Notes: a model not told the origin generated them from the letters alone. A DNA stretch of 36,938 nucleotides from Hyphomicrobiaceae bacterium (GCA_016793065.1 JAEULV010000019.1:1-36938), one strand, 5' to 3'; shown: positions 1-8,266, numbered from the stretch's first letter. A program made the numbers and translations.

Positions 1-104
1 CACCCGCGCCCATTTGCCAGTCGTCTCGGCGGTTGACTCGAAACGCGCTCCGGGTAGGGTGCGCGCCAGCCAAACGACCCTGACCCTCGCGGGAGCCACC
101 GAAC

Positions 105-956
105 ATGAGCCACATCGACACCGTCGCGCTTGCCCGCATCATCGACGCCGCCTTCGAGGATCGCGCCAATGTCGGCATCCACACCGCCGGCGAGATCCGC
201 GACGCCGTCGAGACCTCGCTCGACCTGCTCGATCGCGGCCAGGCCCGCGTCGCCGAGAAGAAGGACGGCGTCTGGAGCGTCAATCAGTGGCTGAAGAAGG
301 CGGTGCTGCTGTCGTTCCGCCTCAACCCGATGAGCGTGATCAAGGGCGGCCCCGGCGACGCCACCTGGTGGGACAAGGTGCCGTCGAAGTTCGACGGCTG
401 GCGGGCGCTCGACTTCGAAAAGGCGGGCTTCCGCGCCGTTCCCGGCTGCGTCGTCCGCCGCTCGGCCCATATCGCCCCCAACGTCGTGCTGATGCCGTCC
501 TTCGTCAATCTCGGCGCCTCGGTCGGCGAGGGCACGATGGTCGACACCTGGGCAACCGTCGGCTCCTGCGCCCAGATCGGCAAGAACGTCCACCTCTCCG
601 GCGGCGTCGGCATCGGCGGCGTGCTGGAGCCGCTGCAGGCCGGCCCGGTGATCATCGAGGACAATTGCTTCATCGGCGCCCGCTCGGAAGTGGTCGAGGG
701 CGTCGTCGTCGAGGAAGGCGCCGTGCTCGGCATGGGCGTCTATATCGGCATGTCGACCAAGATCGTCGACCGCGAGACCGGCGAAGTGTTCATCGGCCGC
801 GTGCCGGCCTATTCGGTCGTGGTTTCCGGCACCATGCCGGGCAAGCCGATGAAGAACGGCGAGCCGGGCCCCAATCTCTATTGCGCCGTCATCGTCAAGC
901 GGGTCGACGAACGCACCCGCTCGAAGACTTCGATCAACGAGCTGTTGCGCGATTGA
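105..956 (+). CDS. dapD: 2,3,4,5-tetrahydropyridine-2,6-dicarboxylate N-succinyltransferase
   Basis: DapD transfers succinyl from succinyl-CoA to tetrahydrodipicolinate in the cytoplasm, the committed step of the succinylase branch of meso-diaminopimelate and lysine synthesis. The 283-residue product has the usual family length. An N-terminal helical part (about residues 1-110) is followed by a run of hexapeptide repeats (about 115-240), seen as recurring I/V-G-x-x-x motifs such as [24 protein letters not shown] and [10 protein letters not shown], which form the left-handed beta-helix of this trimeric acyltransferase. The ATG at 105 has GGGAG about ten bases upstream. No other dap gene lies beside it, although dapE often does in related genomes. 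The assignment rests on full-length family resemblance. Confidence 0.96.
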   Translation: MSHIDTVALARIIDAAFEDRANVGIHTAGEIRDAVETSLDLLDRGQARVAEKKDGVWSVNQWLKKAVLLSFRLNPMSVIKGGPGDATWWDKVPSKFDGWRALDFEKAGFRAVPGCVVRRSAHIAPNVVLMPSFVNLGASVGEGTMVDTWATVGSCAQIGKNVHLSGGVGIGGVLEPLQAGPVIIEDNCFIGARSEVVEGVVVEEGAVLGMGVYIGMSTKIVDRETGEVFIGRVPAYSVVVSGTMPGKPMKNGEPGPNLYCAVIVKRVDERTRSKTSINELLRD

Positions 957-1042
957 CGCGATACCCGCCTTCGTCCTATTTCCCTGCGGCAGTTTGATCG
1001 TCGGCGACGGGTTTGCCGGCGACAAGCACGCGGGAGGCGGGC

Positions 1043-1498
1043 ATGGCGGTTCCAGGCTGGGCGTTGTTCGACGGGCGAAGCGGCCGCCTGAGCTATTGGC
1101 GCATGGCGATCCGGCTGACGATCCTGGTGGTCGCGGCGCTGGCCATCAGCATCATGCTGCAGCCGTATCTCGGTCGCGCCGCCTTCGCGGTGTTCGTGCC
1201 GGCGCTCGCGGCGGCGCTGTGGCTGAACCTCGCCGTGTCGGCGCGGCGGCTGCATGATCGCGACCGATCGGCCTGGATGCTGCTGCCGATGCTGGTGCTG
1301 CCGGAACTGTTGGGGCTGATGGCGCAGGCCGGCGGGCGGGCGCTGGAGGTGCTGCTGTTCATCGCCGTGCCGCTGGCGCTGTGGGGCTTCGTCGAAATCG
1401 GCTTCCTGCGCGGCACAAGCGGCGCCAACCGCTTCGGACCCGACCCGCTCGGCGATCCGCTGCCCGAGACGCCGCTCGCCGCATCGTCGGATGCCTGA
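1043..1498 (+). CDS. DUF805 family inner-membrane protein
   Basis: This is a 151-residue integral membrane protein of unknown function. It shows the DUF805 hallmarks: an N-terminal F-D-G-R-S-G-R-L-S-Y-W motif, then hydrophobic helices at about residues 22-42, 46-63, 78-95 and 98-117, with R-R-L-H-D-R-D-R-S-A-W in the loop before the third helix. The C-terminal G-T-x-G-x-N-R-F-G-P-D-P-L motif is also typical. The ATG at 1043 is chosen over an in-frame ATG ten codons upstream because GGGAGGCGGG sits just before it and the family motif starts a few residues later. It follows dapD by 86 bases and could be cotranscribed with it, but nothing in the sequence ties it to lysine synthesis. Confidence 0.85.
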   Translation: MAVPGWALFDGRSGRLSYWRMAIRLTILVVAALAISIMLQPYLGRAAFAVFVPALAAALWLNLAVSARRLHDRDRSAWMLLPMLVLPELLGLMAQAGGRALEVLLFIAVPLALWGFVEIGFLRGTSGANRFGPDPLGDPLPETPLAASSDA

Positions 1499-1617
1499 AG
1501 GGCGGCTGGCGGACCGGATGGAGTGGTGACAGCCCGCCGGCCGCGACCTTGCCGCCCCACCGCCCGGCGGGATATGCCGTCGGCGGCGCCCGCTCCCGTC
1601 GCCGGAAGGTATCGTCC

Positions 1618-2127
1618 ATGGCCGTGCTGCCGATCGTTTCCTATCCAGACCCGCGCCTGGCGCAAGCGGCGGCCGAGGTGAGCGACTTCGATGCCGGGCT
1701 CGAACGCCTGGCGGGGGATCTCCTCGACACGATGCGGGCGGCGCCGGGCGTGGGCATCACCGCGCCGCATGTGGGCATCGCCCGGCGGGTGGTCGTACTG
1801 GAGCTGTCGGCGCAGGACGGCGTGCGGGTCTTCGTCAATCCGCGGCTCGAATGGCAAAGCGCCGACCGCGCCCGGCACACCGAGGGCAGCGTCTCGATGC
1901 CCGGCGCCACCGCCGAGGTGGAGCGGCCGGCGAGCTGCCGGGTGAGTTGGCGGGATCTCGGCGGCGACCCGCATGAAGCGACGTTCGACGGCTTCCTGTC
2001 GGTCTGCCTGCAACACGAGATCGACCAGCTCGACGGGGTGTTCTGGATTGACCGGCTGAGCCGGCTGAAGCGGGAGATGCTGGTCAAGCGCTGGACCAAG
2101 GAGCGAAAGCGCGGCGGCAAGGGCTGA
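1618..2127 (+). CDS. Peptide deformylase-like protein with degenerate metal site
   Basis: This 169-residue protein aligns with peptide deformylase, the metalloenzyme that removes formyl from nascent N-terminal methionine. All three signature motifs are recognisable but altered. Motif 1 reads G-V-G-I-T-A-P-H (44-51), where active enzymes end in Q. Motif 2 is E-G-S-V-S (89-93), with Ser91 replacing the metal-ligand Cys of E-G-C-L-S. Motif 3 is Q-H-E-I-D-Q (132-137), keeping His133 and Glu134 but with Gln137 in place of the second histidine. Two of three metal ligands are therefore missing, so normal deformylase activity is unlikely. The reading frame is intact and GC-rich, which argues against a decaying pseudogene. 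Deformylase-like paralogues with changed metal sites are known in rhizobia. The function is unknown, and the true def must lie elsewhere. The ATG at 1618 matches the family N-terminus. Confidence 0.87.
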   Translation: MAVLPIVSYPDPRLAQAAAEVSDFDAGLERLAGDLLDTMRAAPGVGITAPHVGIARRVVVLELSAQDGVRVFVNPRLEWQSADRARHTEGSVSMPGATAEVERPASCRVSWRDLGGDPHEATFDGFLSVCLQHEIDQLDGVFWIDRLSRLKREMLVKRWTKERKRGGKG

Positions 2128-2331
2128 GGCGGCTGGCGCCGGCGTCGCTCATCCGGCGCGGCGCGGCACCTTCTCGCCGCTGGCGGGAAGAAGGGAGAGC
2201 TTGGGCGGACGTCGGGGGGCGAGACAATTGGTCGCCGGCACCGATGCAGGGCTGGGCTTCCCCGGACAGGCTGCCGGCGGGCGCCGGCGCTGCTAAGGTC
2301 GGGGTTTCACCTCAACCCGCCGGAGCCGCGC

Positions 2332-3660
2332 ATGGGTCCCCAAGTCGTTCCCGTTTCCTCCGACATCGCGCTGCCCGAGGCCGCCGATGTCGTCATTGTC
2401 GGCGCCGGCATCATCGGCACGACGGCGGCGCTGTATCTGTCGGAGCGCGGCCTGAAAGTGGTGCTTTGCGAAAAGGGCCATGTCGGCGGCGAGCAATCGA
2501 GCCGCAATTGGGGCTGGTGCCGCAAGGCCAAGCGCGATCCGCGCGAATTCGAGCTGATCCGCGAGGCGCTGCGGCTGTGGGAGGGCATGGACGCGCGCAT
2601 CGGCGGCGATACCGGCTTTGCCACCACCGGCATCGTGTTCTCGGCCAAGGATGACGGGGTGGTCGAGGACTACCGCCGCTGGATCGCCGACGCGGCGCAG
2701 GCGGGCATCGCGGCTGAACTCATCTCCGGCGCCGATCTCGCCCGGTTGATGCCGGGCGACGCCAGGCCGGCGCCGGCGGCGCTCCATTGCGCCAGCGACG
2801 GCCGGGCCGAGCCGCAGAAGGCCGCCTCCGCCATCGCCGAGGCGGCGCGGCGGAACGGGGCGACGATGCTGACCGACTGCGCCGTGCGCGGGGTGGAGAC
2901 CGCCGGCGGGCGGATCGTCGCGGCGGTGACCGAGCGCGGCACGATCCGGACGACGCAGGTCGTGGTGGCCGGCGGGGCGTGGTCGCGGCGGTTCCTCAAG
3001 GATCTCGGCGTCGACCTGCCGCAGTTGAAGGTGCGCGCCAGCGTGTTCCGCACCGCGCCGCTGGCGGGGGCGCCGGAGGCGGCGTTGTGGGACACGGAAT
3101 TCGCCTTCCGCAAGCGCGCCGACGGCGGCTACACCATCGCCAACGGCCATGTGAACGTCGTGCCGATCGTGCCGGACAGTTTCCGCTTCTTCCTCGACTT
3201 CCTGCCGGCGCTGCAAATGGAGGCGAAGTCGCTGAAGCTGCGGCTGAACGAGCGATTCCTGGCGGAATGGCTGGAAGGCGGCAAAGTGCCGCTCGACCGG
3301 ATTTCGCCCTACGAGAAATGCCGGGTGCTCGATCCGGCGCCGGACCAGCGCTATCTCGACCAGGCGTTCGAGCGGCTGAAGCGGCGGTTCGCGGCGTTCG
3401 GCGCGGCGCAGCCGGTGCAGTCCTGGGCCGGGTTCATCGACGCGACGCCGGATGCGGTGCCGGTGATCTCGCCGGTCGACGGGATTGGCGGGCTGATCGT
3501 CGCGACCGGCTTTTCCGGTCACGGCTTCGGCATCGGGCCGGGGGCCGGGCATCTGGTCGCCGACATGATCACCGGGGCAAAGCCGATCGTCGATCCCCGC
3601 GACTTCCGCATCGGACGGTTCTTCGACGGGTCGAGGCCCCGGCCGATGGCGGGGCTCTAG
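2332..3660 (+). CDS. FAD-dependent oxidoreductase, D-amino acid oxidase (DAO/DadA) family
   Basis: This 442-residue flavoprotein belongs to the DAO superfamily, which oxidises C-N bonds of amino acids, glycine derivatives or related amines. The FAD-binding Rossmann motif D-V-V-I-V-G-A-G-I-I-G lies at residues 19-29, with the adenine-ribose acidic residue in L-C-E-K-G near 48. The C-terminal A-T-G-F-S-G-H-G-F-G-I-G-P-G motif (about 390-405) closes the flavin site, as in DadA, SoxB and GlpD relatives. There is no signal peptide or membrane helix, so it should be cytoplasmic or peripheral. The gene stands alone, 204 bases after the deformylase-like gene, without an obvious transporter or partner subunit. 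The substrate cannot be assigned. Confidence 0.88.
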   Translation: MGPQVVPVSSDIALPEAADVVIVGAGIIGTTAALYLSERGLKVVLCEKGHVGGEQSSRNWGWCRKAKRDPREFELIREALRLWEGMDARIGGDTGFATTGIVFSAKDDGVVEDYRRWIADAAQAGIAAELISGADLARLMPGDARPAPAALHCASDGRAEPQKAASAIAEAARRNGATMLTDCAVRGVETAGGRIVAAVTERGTIRTTQVVVAGGAWSRRFLKDLGVDLPQLKVRASVFRTAPLAGAPEAALWDTEFAFRKRADGGYTIANGHVNVVPIVPDSFRFFLDFLPALQMEAKSLKLRLNERFLAEWLEGGKVPLDRISPYEKCRVLDPAPDQRYLDQAFERLKRRFAAFGAAQPVQSWAGFIDATPDAVPVISPVDGIGGLIVATGFSGHGFGIGPGAGHLVADMITGAKPIVDPRDFRIGRFFDGSRPRPMAGL

Positions 3661-3736
3661 GACACGATTCGGGCGGCCGCCGTGGCGTCAACGGCCACCG
3701 GCCAGAACGACGGTTTGCGGGCGACGAGACTGGAGG

Positions 3737-3937
3737 TCAGACGCTGACGTCGACGATGCCGCCCTTGCCGGGGCCAGCGGCGGCGACGATTCTGTCGAGG
3801 CTGTTCTGACCGGCCTCGATCAGGCCGGCGACAGCGGCGGTGGCGTCGGCGTTCTGCTTGAGGAACTTCGCGGCCATGAACTGGGTGCGCGCGTCCATCT
3901 GGGCGGTCAGCATGGTGGCGGCGGCTTCGACTTCCAT
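3737..3937 (-). CDS. Small protein, possibly YjfB-type putative motility family
   Basis: This is a 66-residue Ala/Met-rich, mostly helical protein. The N-terminal half, starting M-E-V-E-A-A-A with the later segment F-M-A-A-K-F-L-K-Q, resembles the short YjfB-like family annotated as putative motility proteins. The match is by eye and the assignment is tentative. The C-terminus is Gly/Val-rich (G-P-G-K-G-G-I-V-D-V). Translation is supported by GGGAG seven bases before the ATG at 3937. The leader carries a perfect GTGGAG/CTCCAC hairpin. No flagellar gene is present in the window. It could also be an unrelated orphan gene. Confidence 0.6.
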   Translation of the reverse strand: MEVEAAATMLTAQMDARTQFMAAKFLKQNADATAAVAGLIEAGQNSLDRIVAAAGPGKGGIVDVSV

Positions 3938-3950
3938 CGGATCAACTCCC

Positions 3951-3966
3951 GTGGAGCGTTCTCCAC
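3951..3966 (-). promoter_or_regulatory. Leader hairpin before the 66-residue gene
   Basis: GTGGAG-CGTT-CTCCAC is a perfect 6-bp stem with a four-base loop ending 14 bases before the start codon of the gene at 3937. On the transcript it abuts the GGGAG ribosome-binding site, so it could influence translation initiation or mRNA stability. There is no U-tract, so it is not a terminator. Confidence 0.45.
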
Positions 3967-4123
3967 GGAACGGATCCTAACATCGGCCGGTTAATCGCGA
4001 ATAAACCGATTGCATCAACTTGTCGCCGCGCAGTCGTCTAGCACCTTTTCGCAGACATCGCGTGACGTAATCGTCTCGAGTCGCGGTTTTATTTCAAGTC
4101 GCGATGGTCTGCCCGAGGCAAAT

Positions 4124-5620
4124 TCAGTCGCGACGGAACTCCGACTTCAGCGCCGGGTAGAGCCGCAGGAAGCGCACCAGCGACGGGGTATAGGCGGCGA
4201 CCCGGGCCGGGTCGGGCTCGATCACCGCGTGCACCGGCGGCTTGAGGCAGACGTTGGCGATGGTGCCGCCGAGCCCGACCAGCGCCAGGCGGGCGGCGCC
4301 GAAGGCGGGGCCGGATTCGGCGCCGGCATAGGTCTCGATCGGGCGCTCCAGCACGTCGGCGAAGATCTGCAGCCACAGCGGACTGCGGGCGCCGCCGCCG
4401 ATGGCGCCGAGCCTTGAGGCGCGCACGCCGGCGGCGGCAAGGGCGTCCTGCACCTCGGCAAAGGCGAAGGCGACGCCCTCGATGACGGCGCGGGTCATGT
4501 CGGCGCGGGTGGTGGCGCCGTCCATGCCGAAGAAGACGCCGCGGGCGTGGGGATCGTTGTGCGGCGTGCGCTCGCCGGAGAGATAAGGCAGGAAGATCAC
4601 CGGCGACGGCCGGTCGGGGCCGGCGGCGACCTCGGCGAGCAGCATGGCGATGGCCCCGGCCTCGTCGGCGGCGGCGCGCTCCGGTGCCAGCACCCAGGCC
4701 GCCCACGCCAGCGCGCTGGCGCCGTTGAGCAGGGCCGCCATCTGCATGTAGCGGCCGGGCAGGCCGTGGGCGAAGGCGTGCACCAGCGATTCGGGCGCCG
4801 GCCGGTAGGCTTCGGTCGAGATGAAATATTGCCCCGACGTGCCGAGCGACAGGAAGGCGTCGCCCTCGTCGACCGCGCCGATGCCGATGCCGCCGGCGGC
4901 GGCGTCGCCGGCCCCGGCAACGACGATGGTCGAGGGCGGCAGGCCGAGTTCGGCGGCAATGTCCGGGCGCAGGCAGCCGGTCGGCTGCGGGCCTTCATGC
5001 AGGCTTGGCAATTGCAGCCGGGTGAGGCCGACGGCCTCCAGCAGCGGCGGCGACCAGTCGCGGGCGGCCTCGTCGAGCAGCAGCATGCCGGCGGCATCGC
5101 TCATGTCGGTGGCGGCCTCGCCGGTCAGGCGCAGGCGGACATAGTCCTTCGGCACCAGCAGCAACCGCAGCCGGGCCCAGATATCGGGTTCGTGGCGGGC
5201 GACCCACAGCAACTTCGGCGCGGTGAAGCCCGGCACCGGCGGCACGCCGGCGATCTCGCCGATGCGCGGAACGCGCAGCGACAGCTCGCGGCATTCGGGT
5301 TCGCAACGGCCGTCGTTCCACAGGATCGCCGGGCGCAGCACCTCGTTGCCGGCGCCGAGCAGGACGGCGCCGTGCATCTGGCCGGAAAGTCCGATGGCGC
5401 GGACGCCGGCCCAGGCGGCGGGGGCGGCGTGGCGCAGGCCGGCGAGGGCCGCGAGCGCGGCCTGCCACCAGTCGGCCGGGTCCTGCTCCGACCACAGCGG
5501 ATGCGGGCGGGAGATGCCGAGCGGCCGCGAGGCGGTGGCCACCAGCGCCTGGGTCGCGGCGTCCACCAGCACCGCCTTGACCGCCGAGGTGCCGATATCG
5601 AGGCCGATGACGGTGGTCAT
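4124..5620 (-). CDS. xylB: Xylulokinase (FGGY family)
   Basis: XylB phosphorylates D-xylulose to D-xylulose 5-phosphate, feeding the pentose phosphate pathway. The 498-residue product has the normal length for FGGY carbohydrate kinases. It has the N-terminal phosphate-binding motif G-L-D-I-G-T-S (6-12), the substrate-loop G-Q-M-H-G (80-84) and W-N-D-G-R (101-105). The G-A-G-D-A-A-A-G-G motif carries the catalytic Asp239, and G-G-G-A-R-S lies in the C-terminal domain. The ATG at 5618-5620 overlaps the stop of the upstream isomerase gene (ATGA), indicating translational coupling. It is the last gene of pfkB-isomerase-xylB. No xylA is present nearby; the upstream lyxose isomerase can supply D-xylulose instead. 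Confidence 0.94.
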   Translation of the reverse strand: MTTVIGLDIGTSAVKAVLVDAATQALVATASRPLGISRPHPLWSEQDPADWWQAALAALAGLRHAAPAAWAGVRAIGLSGQMHGAVLLGAGNEVLRPAILWNDGRCEPECRELSLRVPRIGEIAGVPPVPGFTAPKLLWVARHEPDIWARLRLLLVPKDYVRLRLTGEAATDMSDAAGMLLLDEAARDWSPPLLEAVGLTRLQLPSLHEGPQPTGCLRPDIAAELGLPPSTIVVAGAGDAAAGGIGIGAVDEGDAFLSLGTSGQYFISTEAYRPAPESLVHAFAHGLPGRYMQMAALLNGASALAWAAWVLAPERAAADEAGAIAMLLAEVAAGPDRPSPVIFLPYLSGERTPHNDPHARGVFFGMDGATTRADMTRAVIEGVAFAFAEVQDALAAAGVRASRLGAIGGGARSPLWLQIFADVLERPIETYAGAESGPAFGAARLALVGLGGTIANVCLKPPVHAVIEPDPARVAAYTPSLVRFLRLYPALKSEFRRD

Positions 5621-6312
5621 GCGGCGGTGCCGAGGAACTTGTCGTAGTCGCCGACGAGGAAATGCCAGGGATCGACGTCTTCCTCGATCTCGGGGAAGCG
5701 GCCGATCGGATCGGCGAAGATGTTGTCGGTTAGGTCGTCGTTGACGGTCGAGACCTCGCCGACGAGCACGTCCTTGTCCTCGCCCCAGAAGGCGTGCCAG
5801 ACGCCGGGCAGCAGGGTGACGCTCTCGCCGGGGGCGAGTTTCAGCACGCCGCCGGCCGGCAGGGTGCGGACGAGGCCGTCGGTGGGGACCTCGACGCCGG
5901 CGCGCTGGTCGATGCGGCCATCGGCATCGGACATGTAGAGTTCGAGCGCCAGCGTGCCGCCGCCGCGATTGATGATGTCCTCGGCCTTCAGATTGTGGCG
6001 GTGCATCGGGCAATACTGCCGATCCCGGACGATCATGATCTTCTCGGCATAGAGCATGCCGCGCCCCCGGGCGAGGTCGGCGAGCCGGCCGTTGCGGGTG
6101 GTGAACAGGAACAGGCCGGTCTTGTCGTAGTCGCCGAGGCCGTAGTCGGTGATGTCCCAACCGAGCCGGGCGGAGCGGATGCCGCCGGCGGCGGCGCCGT
6201 GGCGGCGATAATCGTCGGCGGTCCAGTAGGCGAAGGGCGGCAGGCGGAAGCCGAAGGAGCGGATGAAGTCATCCGACCGGCGCATGATCTCGTTGATTTC
6301 GGAGCGTTTCAC
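5617..6312 (-). CDS. D-lyxose ketol-isomerase (cupin-type)
   Basis: The product resembles the cupin-fold D-lyxose isomerases (the Lyx_isomer/YdaE family), which interconvert D-lyxose and D-xylulose and, more weakly, D-mannose and D-fructose. It contains the characteristic metal site: H-R-H (His104, His106), a downstream Glu in A-L-E-L-Y (Glu124) and His173 in G-V-W-H-A-F. I place the start at GTG 6312 because GAGGAGGAAG lies at the right distance upstream and this gives 231 residues, close to the known length. An in-frame GTG at 6351 would add 13 residues with no visible ribosome-binding site. The stop overlaps the xylB start by four bases, so isomerase and kinase form a direct two-step route to D-xylulose 5-phosphate. 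Substrate identity is inferred from the family and the neighbour. Confidence 0.87.
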   Translation of the reverse strand: MKRSEINEIMRRSDDFIRSFGFRLPPFAYWTADDYRRHGAAAGGIRSARLGWDITDYGLGDYDKTGLFLFTTRNGRLADLARGRGMLYAEKIMIVRDRQYCPMHRHNLKAEDIINRGGGTLALELYMSDADGRIDQRAGVEVPTDGLVRTLPAGGVLKLAPGESVTLLPGVWHAFWGEDKDVLVGEVSTVNDDLTDNIFADPIGRFPEIEEDVDPWHFLVGDYDKFLGTAA

Positions 6313-6409
6313 GGGGGCTTCCTCCTCGGGGAGCACGGGCGTTTTCGCCACTTATGTTCAGCACGTTAAATTATCCACGCGCCGGCGCGCAAGCCGGATC
6401 GGCGGACGC

Positions 6410-7435
6410 TCAGATCGCCGGTCCCCAGCCCCAGGACAGGGCGAGCGCCTGGCAGTTGCCGGCGATGTCGACGGCGCCGGTGGTATCGACGGCGCGCAGG
6501 CTGGCGGCGGCGACGCAGGCGGCGAGCCGCATGGCCTCGTCGTAGCCGGCGCCCTGGTGCAGGGCGTAGAGCAGGCCGGCGGCATAGGCATCGCCGGCGC
6601 CGTTGGTGCCGGCGATGGCCGAGCGCGGCACGTCGAGGGACGGCAGCCGCAGGCGGGTTCCATCGCGGGCCGCCAGCACGGCGCCACGGGGGAAATGCAC
6701 CGCGACGAAGCCCATGGCGCCAAGCGCCAGCACCGATTCGGCGGCGGCGGCGACGGCGTCGATGTCGGTCGCGCCGTCGCGGAGGGTGGCGAGCCCGGCG
6801 ACGGCGCCGATCTCGAAGTCGTTGACGATCAGGCTGTCGAGATGGGGCAGGCAGGGACGGGCGAGATCGGCGATGCGGGCCGGCGCGACCGAGACGAGTT
6901 CGAGATTGGTGGCCAGCCCGGCGTCGCGGGCGCGGCGCAGGACGCTGACCCAGCCGCTCGGATCGTCGCCCCACGGCGAATCGAGGGTTTCGTGCAGGCC
7001 GGGCAGGCCGAGATGCAGGACGCGGGCGTTGGAATCGGCGAAGTCGAAATCGTCGGGCGACAGCCGGGCATTGGCGCCCTGGCGGTGGAAGAAGGTGCGC
7101 TTGCCGGTGTAGCGGGCGACGTAGACATCGGTGCAGGAGGTGGGGGCGCCGTCGTCGACGACGAGACCGCGGCGGTCGATGCCGTGGAAGCGGCACATTT
7201 CCAGCAGGAACTTGCCCTCGGGATCGTCGCCGACCAGCCCCATCGCCGCGACCGGGATGGTTTCGTCCAGCTTCTTCAGGTCCACCGCCATGTTGAAGCC
7301 GGAGCCGCCGCCCTGGGCGTTCTCGGCGACAATCGACGCCACCGCCTCCTCGGCGGGCCAGGCATCGATGGTCTTGTTCTTGTCGACGAGCCACGACCCG
7401 CCACAGATGAAACCCCGGCGCATGGAATGAGCCAT
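6410..7435 (-). CDS. PfkB-family carbohydrate kinase
   Basis: This 341-residue sugar kinase is of the ribokinase/PfkB fold. It has the N-terminal glycine motif Q-G-G-G-S-G-F-N-M-A (41-50), the N-D-F-E-I-G segment (205-210), and the C-terminal anion-hole motif G-T-N-G-A-G-D-A-Y-A-A-G with catalytic Asp282. The first residue of that motif is Gly rather than the usual Asp. Two ATGs are possible, at 7435 and 7423. The second gives a more typical family N-terminus and sits better behind a GGGG-rich stretch, so the true start is uncertain. It is followed after 97 bases by the lyxose isomerase and then xylB, probably in one transcript. The substrate is unknown. A second kinase beside xylB suggests the operon handles more than one sugar or produces a bisphosphate. 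Confidence 0.87.
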   Translation of the reverse strand: MAHSMRRGFICGGSWLVDKNKTIDAWPAEEAVASIVAENAQGGGSGFNMAVDLKKLDETIPVAAMGLVGDDPEGKFLLEMCRFHGIDRRGLVVDDGAPTSCTDVYVARYTGKRTFFHRQGANARLSPDDFDFADSNARVLHLGLPGLHETLDSPWGDDPSGWVSVLRRARDAGLATNLELVSVAPARIADLARPCLPHLDSLIVNDFEIGAVAGLATLRDGATDIDAVAAAAESVLALGAMGFVAVHFPRGAVLAARDGTRLRLPSLDVPRSAIAGTNGAGDAYAAGLLYALHQGAGYDEAMRLAACVAAASLRAVDTTGAVDIAGNCQALALSWGWGPAI

Positions 7436-7481
7436 CCCCGATCGTCAATCCGCGACCGACAGCCCGGCCGCGCCACCCGAC

Positions 7482-7509
7482 GTTAGAGCGGAACGGCCCC
7501 GGTTGCCAA
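7482..7509 (-). promoter_or_regulatory. Possible sigma-70 promoter for the pfkB-isomerase-xylB operon
   Basis: Read on the minus strand, TTGGCA (7504-7509) and TCTAAC (7482-7487) are separated by 16 bases, about 45 bases upstream of the pfkB start. The -35 matches consensus at five of six positions and the -10 at four of six. It is the only promoter-like pair I see in the 84-base gap after the PIN gene. Confidence 0.35.
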
Positions 7510-7519
7510 GCGGATCGAA

Positions 7520-7987
7520 TCAGGCGGGGGCACGCGGGCGGATTTGATTGAAATGCAGCGCATTGAGTCCCCGCGACAGCGCGGCGGCATGCAGGTCGTG
7601 ATCGACGGTGAGCAGGACCGTGCCGGCATCGAGGCTTGCCAGCAGAACCGCATCGGTCAGACCCAGTCGCGCGAACTCCGGCCGCGCCACCGCAAGCCGG
7701 CTCGGGATCAGCCGTTCCTCGTTGACGTCGACAAGAGCCCTGAATGCCATGGACAACCGGGCCTGCGCCTCGCCCTTAAGACCAGAGCGCAGCAGGTCGG
7801 ATGTTTGCGACAGGGTGTGCGGCAACAGCACGAGCTTGTCGGCGATAGCGACATGAGCACTGAGCGATTTGAAATCGCCGAGTGAAAATCCGGCGCATCG
7901 CTTGTGTTTTTCGATGTATTTCGGTTCGACGAGTCCGACAATCAACAATACCAACAAGTTCGTATCGATGATGATCGATCGTTTCAT
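7520..7987 (-). CDS. PIN-domain protein (putative ribonuclease/toxin-like)
   Basis: This 155-residue protein has a PIN-like layout. It starts with a beta strand ending in the catalytic-type Asp (I-I-I-D8-T-N), followed by helices. A P-H-T-L-S-Q-T-S-D-L-L helix (56-66), L-G-L-T-D112-A and T-V-D129-H-D-L complete the pattern. PIN domains usually bind Mg2+ through three or four acidic residues and cut RNA, many of them as VapC-type toxins. The position where related proteins have Glu (P-H-x-L-x-E) is Gln61 here, so catalysis may be altered. The gene begins three bases after the stop of an upstream gene for a 91-residue protein, which suggests coupled expression. Local GC is lower than in neighbouring genes. 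Toxin function is inferred, not shown. Confidence 0.75.
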   Translation of the reverse strand: MKRSIIIDTNLLVLLIVGLVEPKYIEKHKRCAGFSLGDFKSLSAHVAIADKLVLLPHTLSQTSDLLRSGLKGEAQARLSMAFRALVDVNEERLIPSRLAVARPEFARLGLTDAVLLASLDAGTVLLTVDHDLHAAALSRGLNALHFNQIRPRAPA

Positions 7988-7990
7988 CGG

Positions 7991-8266
7991 CTAGTTGATA
8001 TCGTGATTCTTGATCGAAACGAGATCGCCGGTGGCGTTGTCAATGGTCACGACCTTCTGCGCGCGGCTGACGGTCGGAACGCCGCTGATCACCGAGAGTG
8101 CATCCCTGGCCGTATTCCAGGGCCGGGCAAAGCCGACGGTGATCCGCCACTTGCCGCTTTCGCGATCCAGCTCGGCTTCCTCGACTCCCAAATGCGAGAT
8201 CTCTTCGCCCCTGAACATCAGCTGGATCAGGTTTTTTGCCCGATCGACCGCGTCTTCAAGCTGCAT
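7991..8266 (-). CDS. Unrecognised 91-residue partner of the PIN protein
   Basis: This is a small acidic protein of no family I can name with confidence. Residues 1-20 form a probable helix (M-Q-L-E-D-A-V-D-R-A-K-N-L). The rest looks like beta strands, ending in V-V-T-I-D-N-A-T-G-D-L-V-S-I, a strand-turn-strand reminiscent of PepSY-like domains but too short to assign. It lacks an obvious ribbon-helix-helix or AbrB DNA-binding motif as found in VapB antitoxins. The ATG at 8266 is preferred because GGAG precedes it; an upstream in-frame start at 8311 has no such support. The stop is three bases from the PIN start. The gene pair is divergent from the rimP operon. Confidence 0.68.
   Translation of the reverse strand: MQLEDAVDRAKNLIQLMFRGEEISHLGVEEAELDRESGKWRITVGFARPWNTARDALSVISGVPTVSRAQKVVTIDNATGDLVSIKNHDIN

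Noticed and set aside
4079-4105. AGTCGCG direct repeat downstream of xylB as a terminator
   Set aside because: The copies are direct, not inverted, so no hairpin forms.
4547-5647. 366-codon plus-strand frame opposite xylB
   Set aside because: Antisense shadow of a confidently assigned kinase; Arg/Gly/Gln-rich without motifs.
5621-6160. N-terminal extension of xylB to 6160
   Set aside because: The extension is Arg-rich shadow of the isomerase gene; the FGGY motif begins right after the ATG at 5620.
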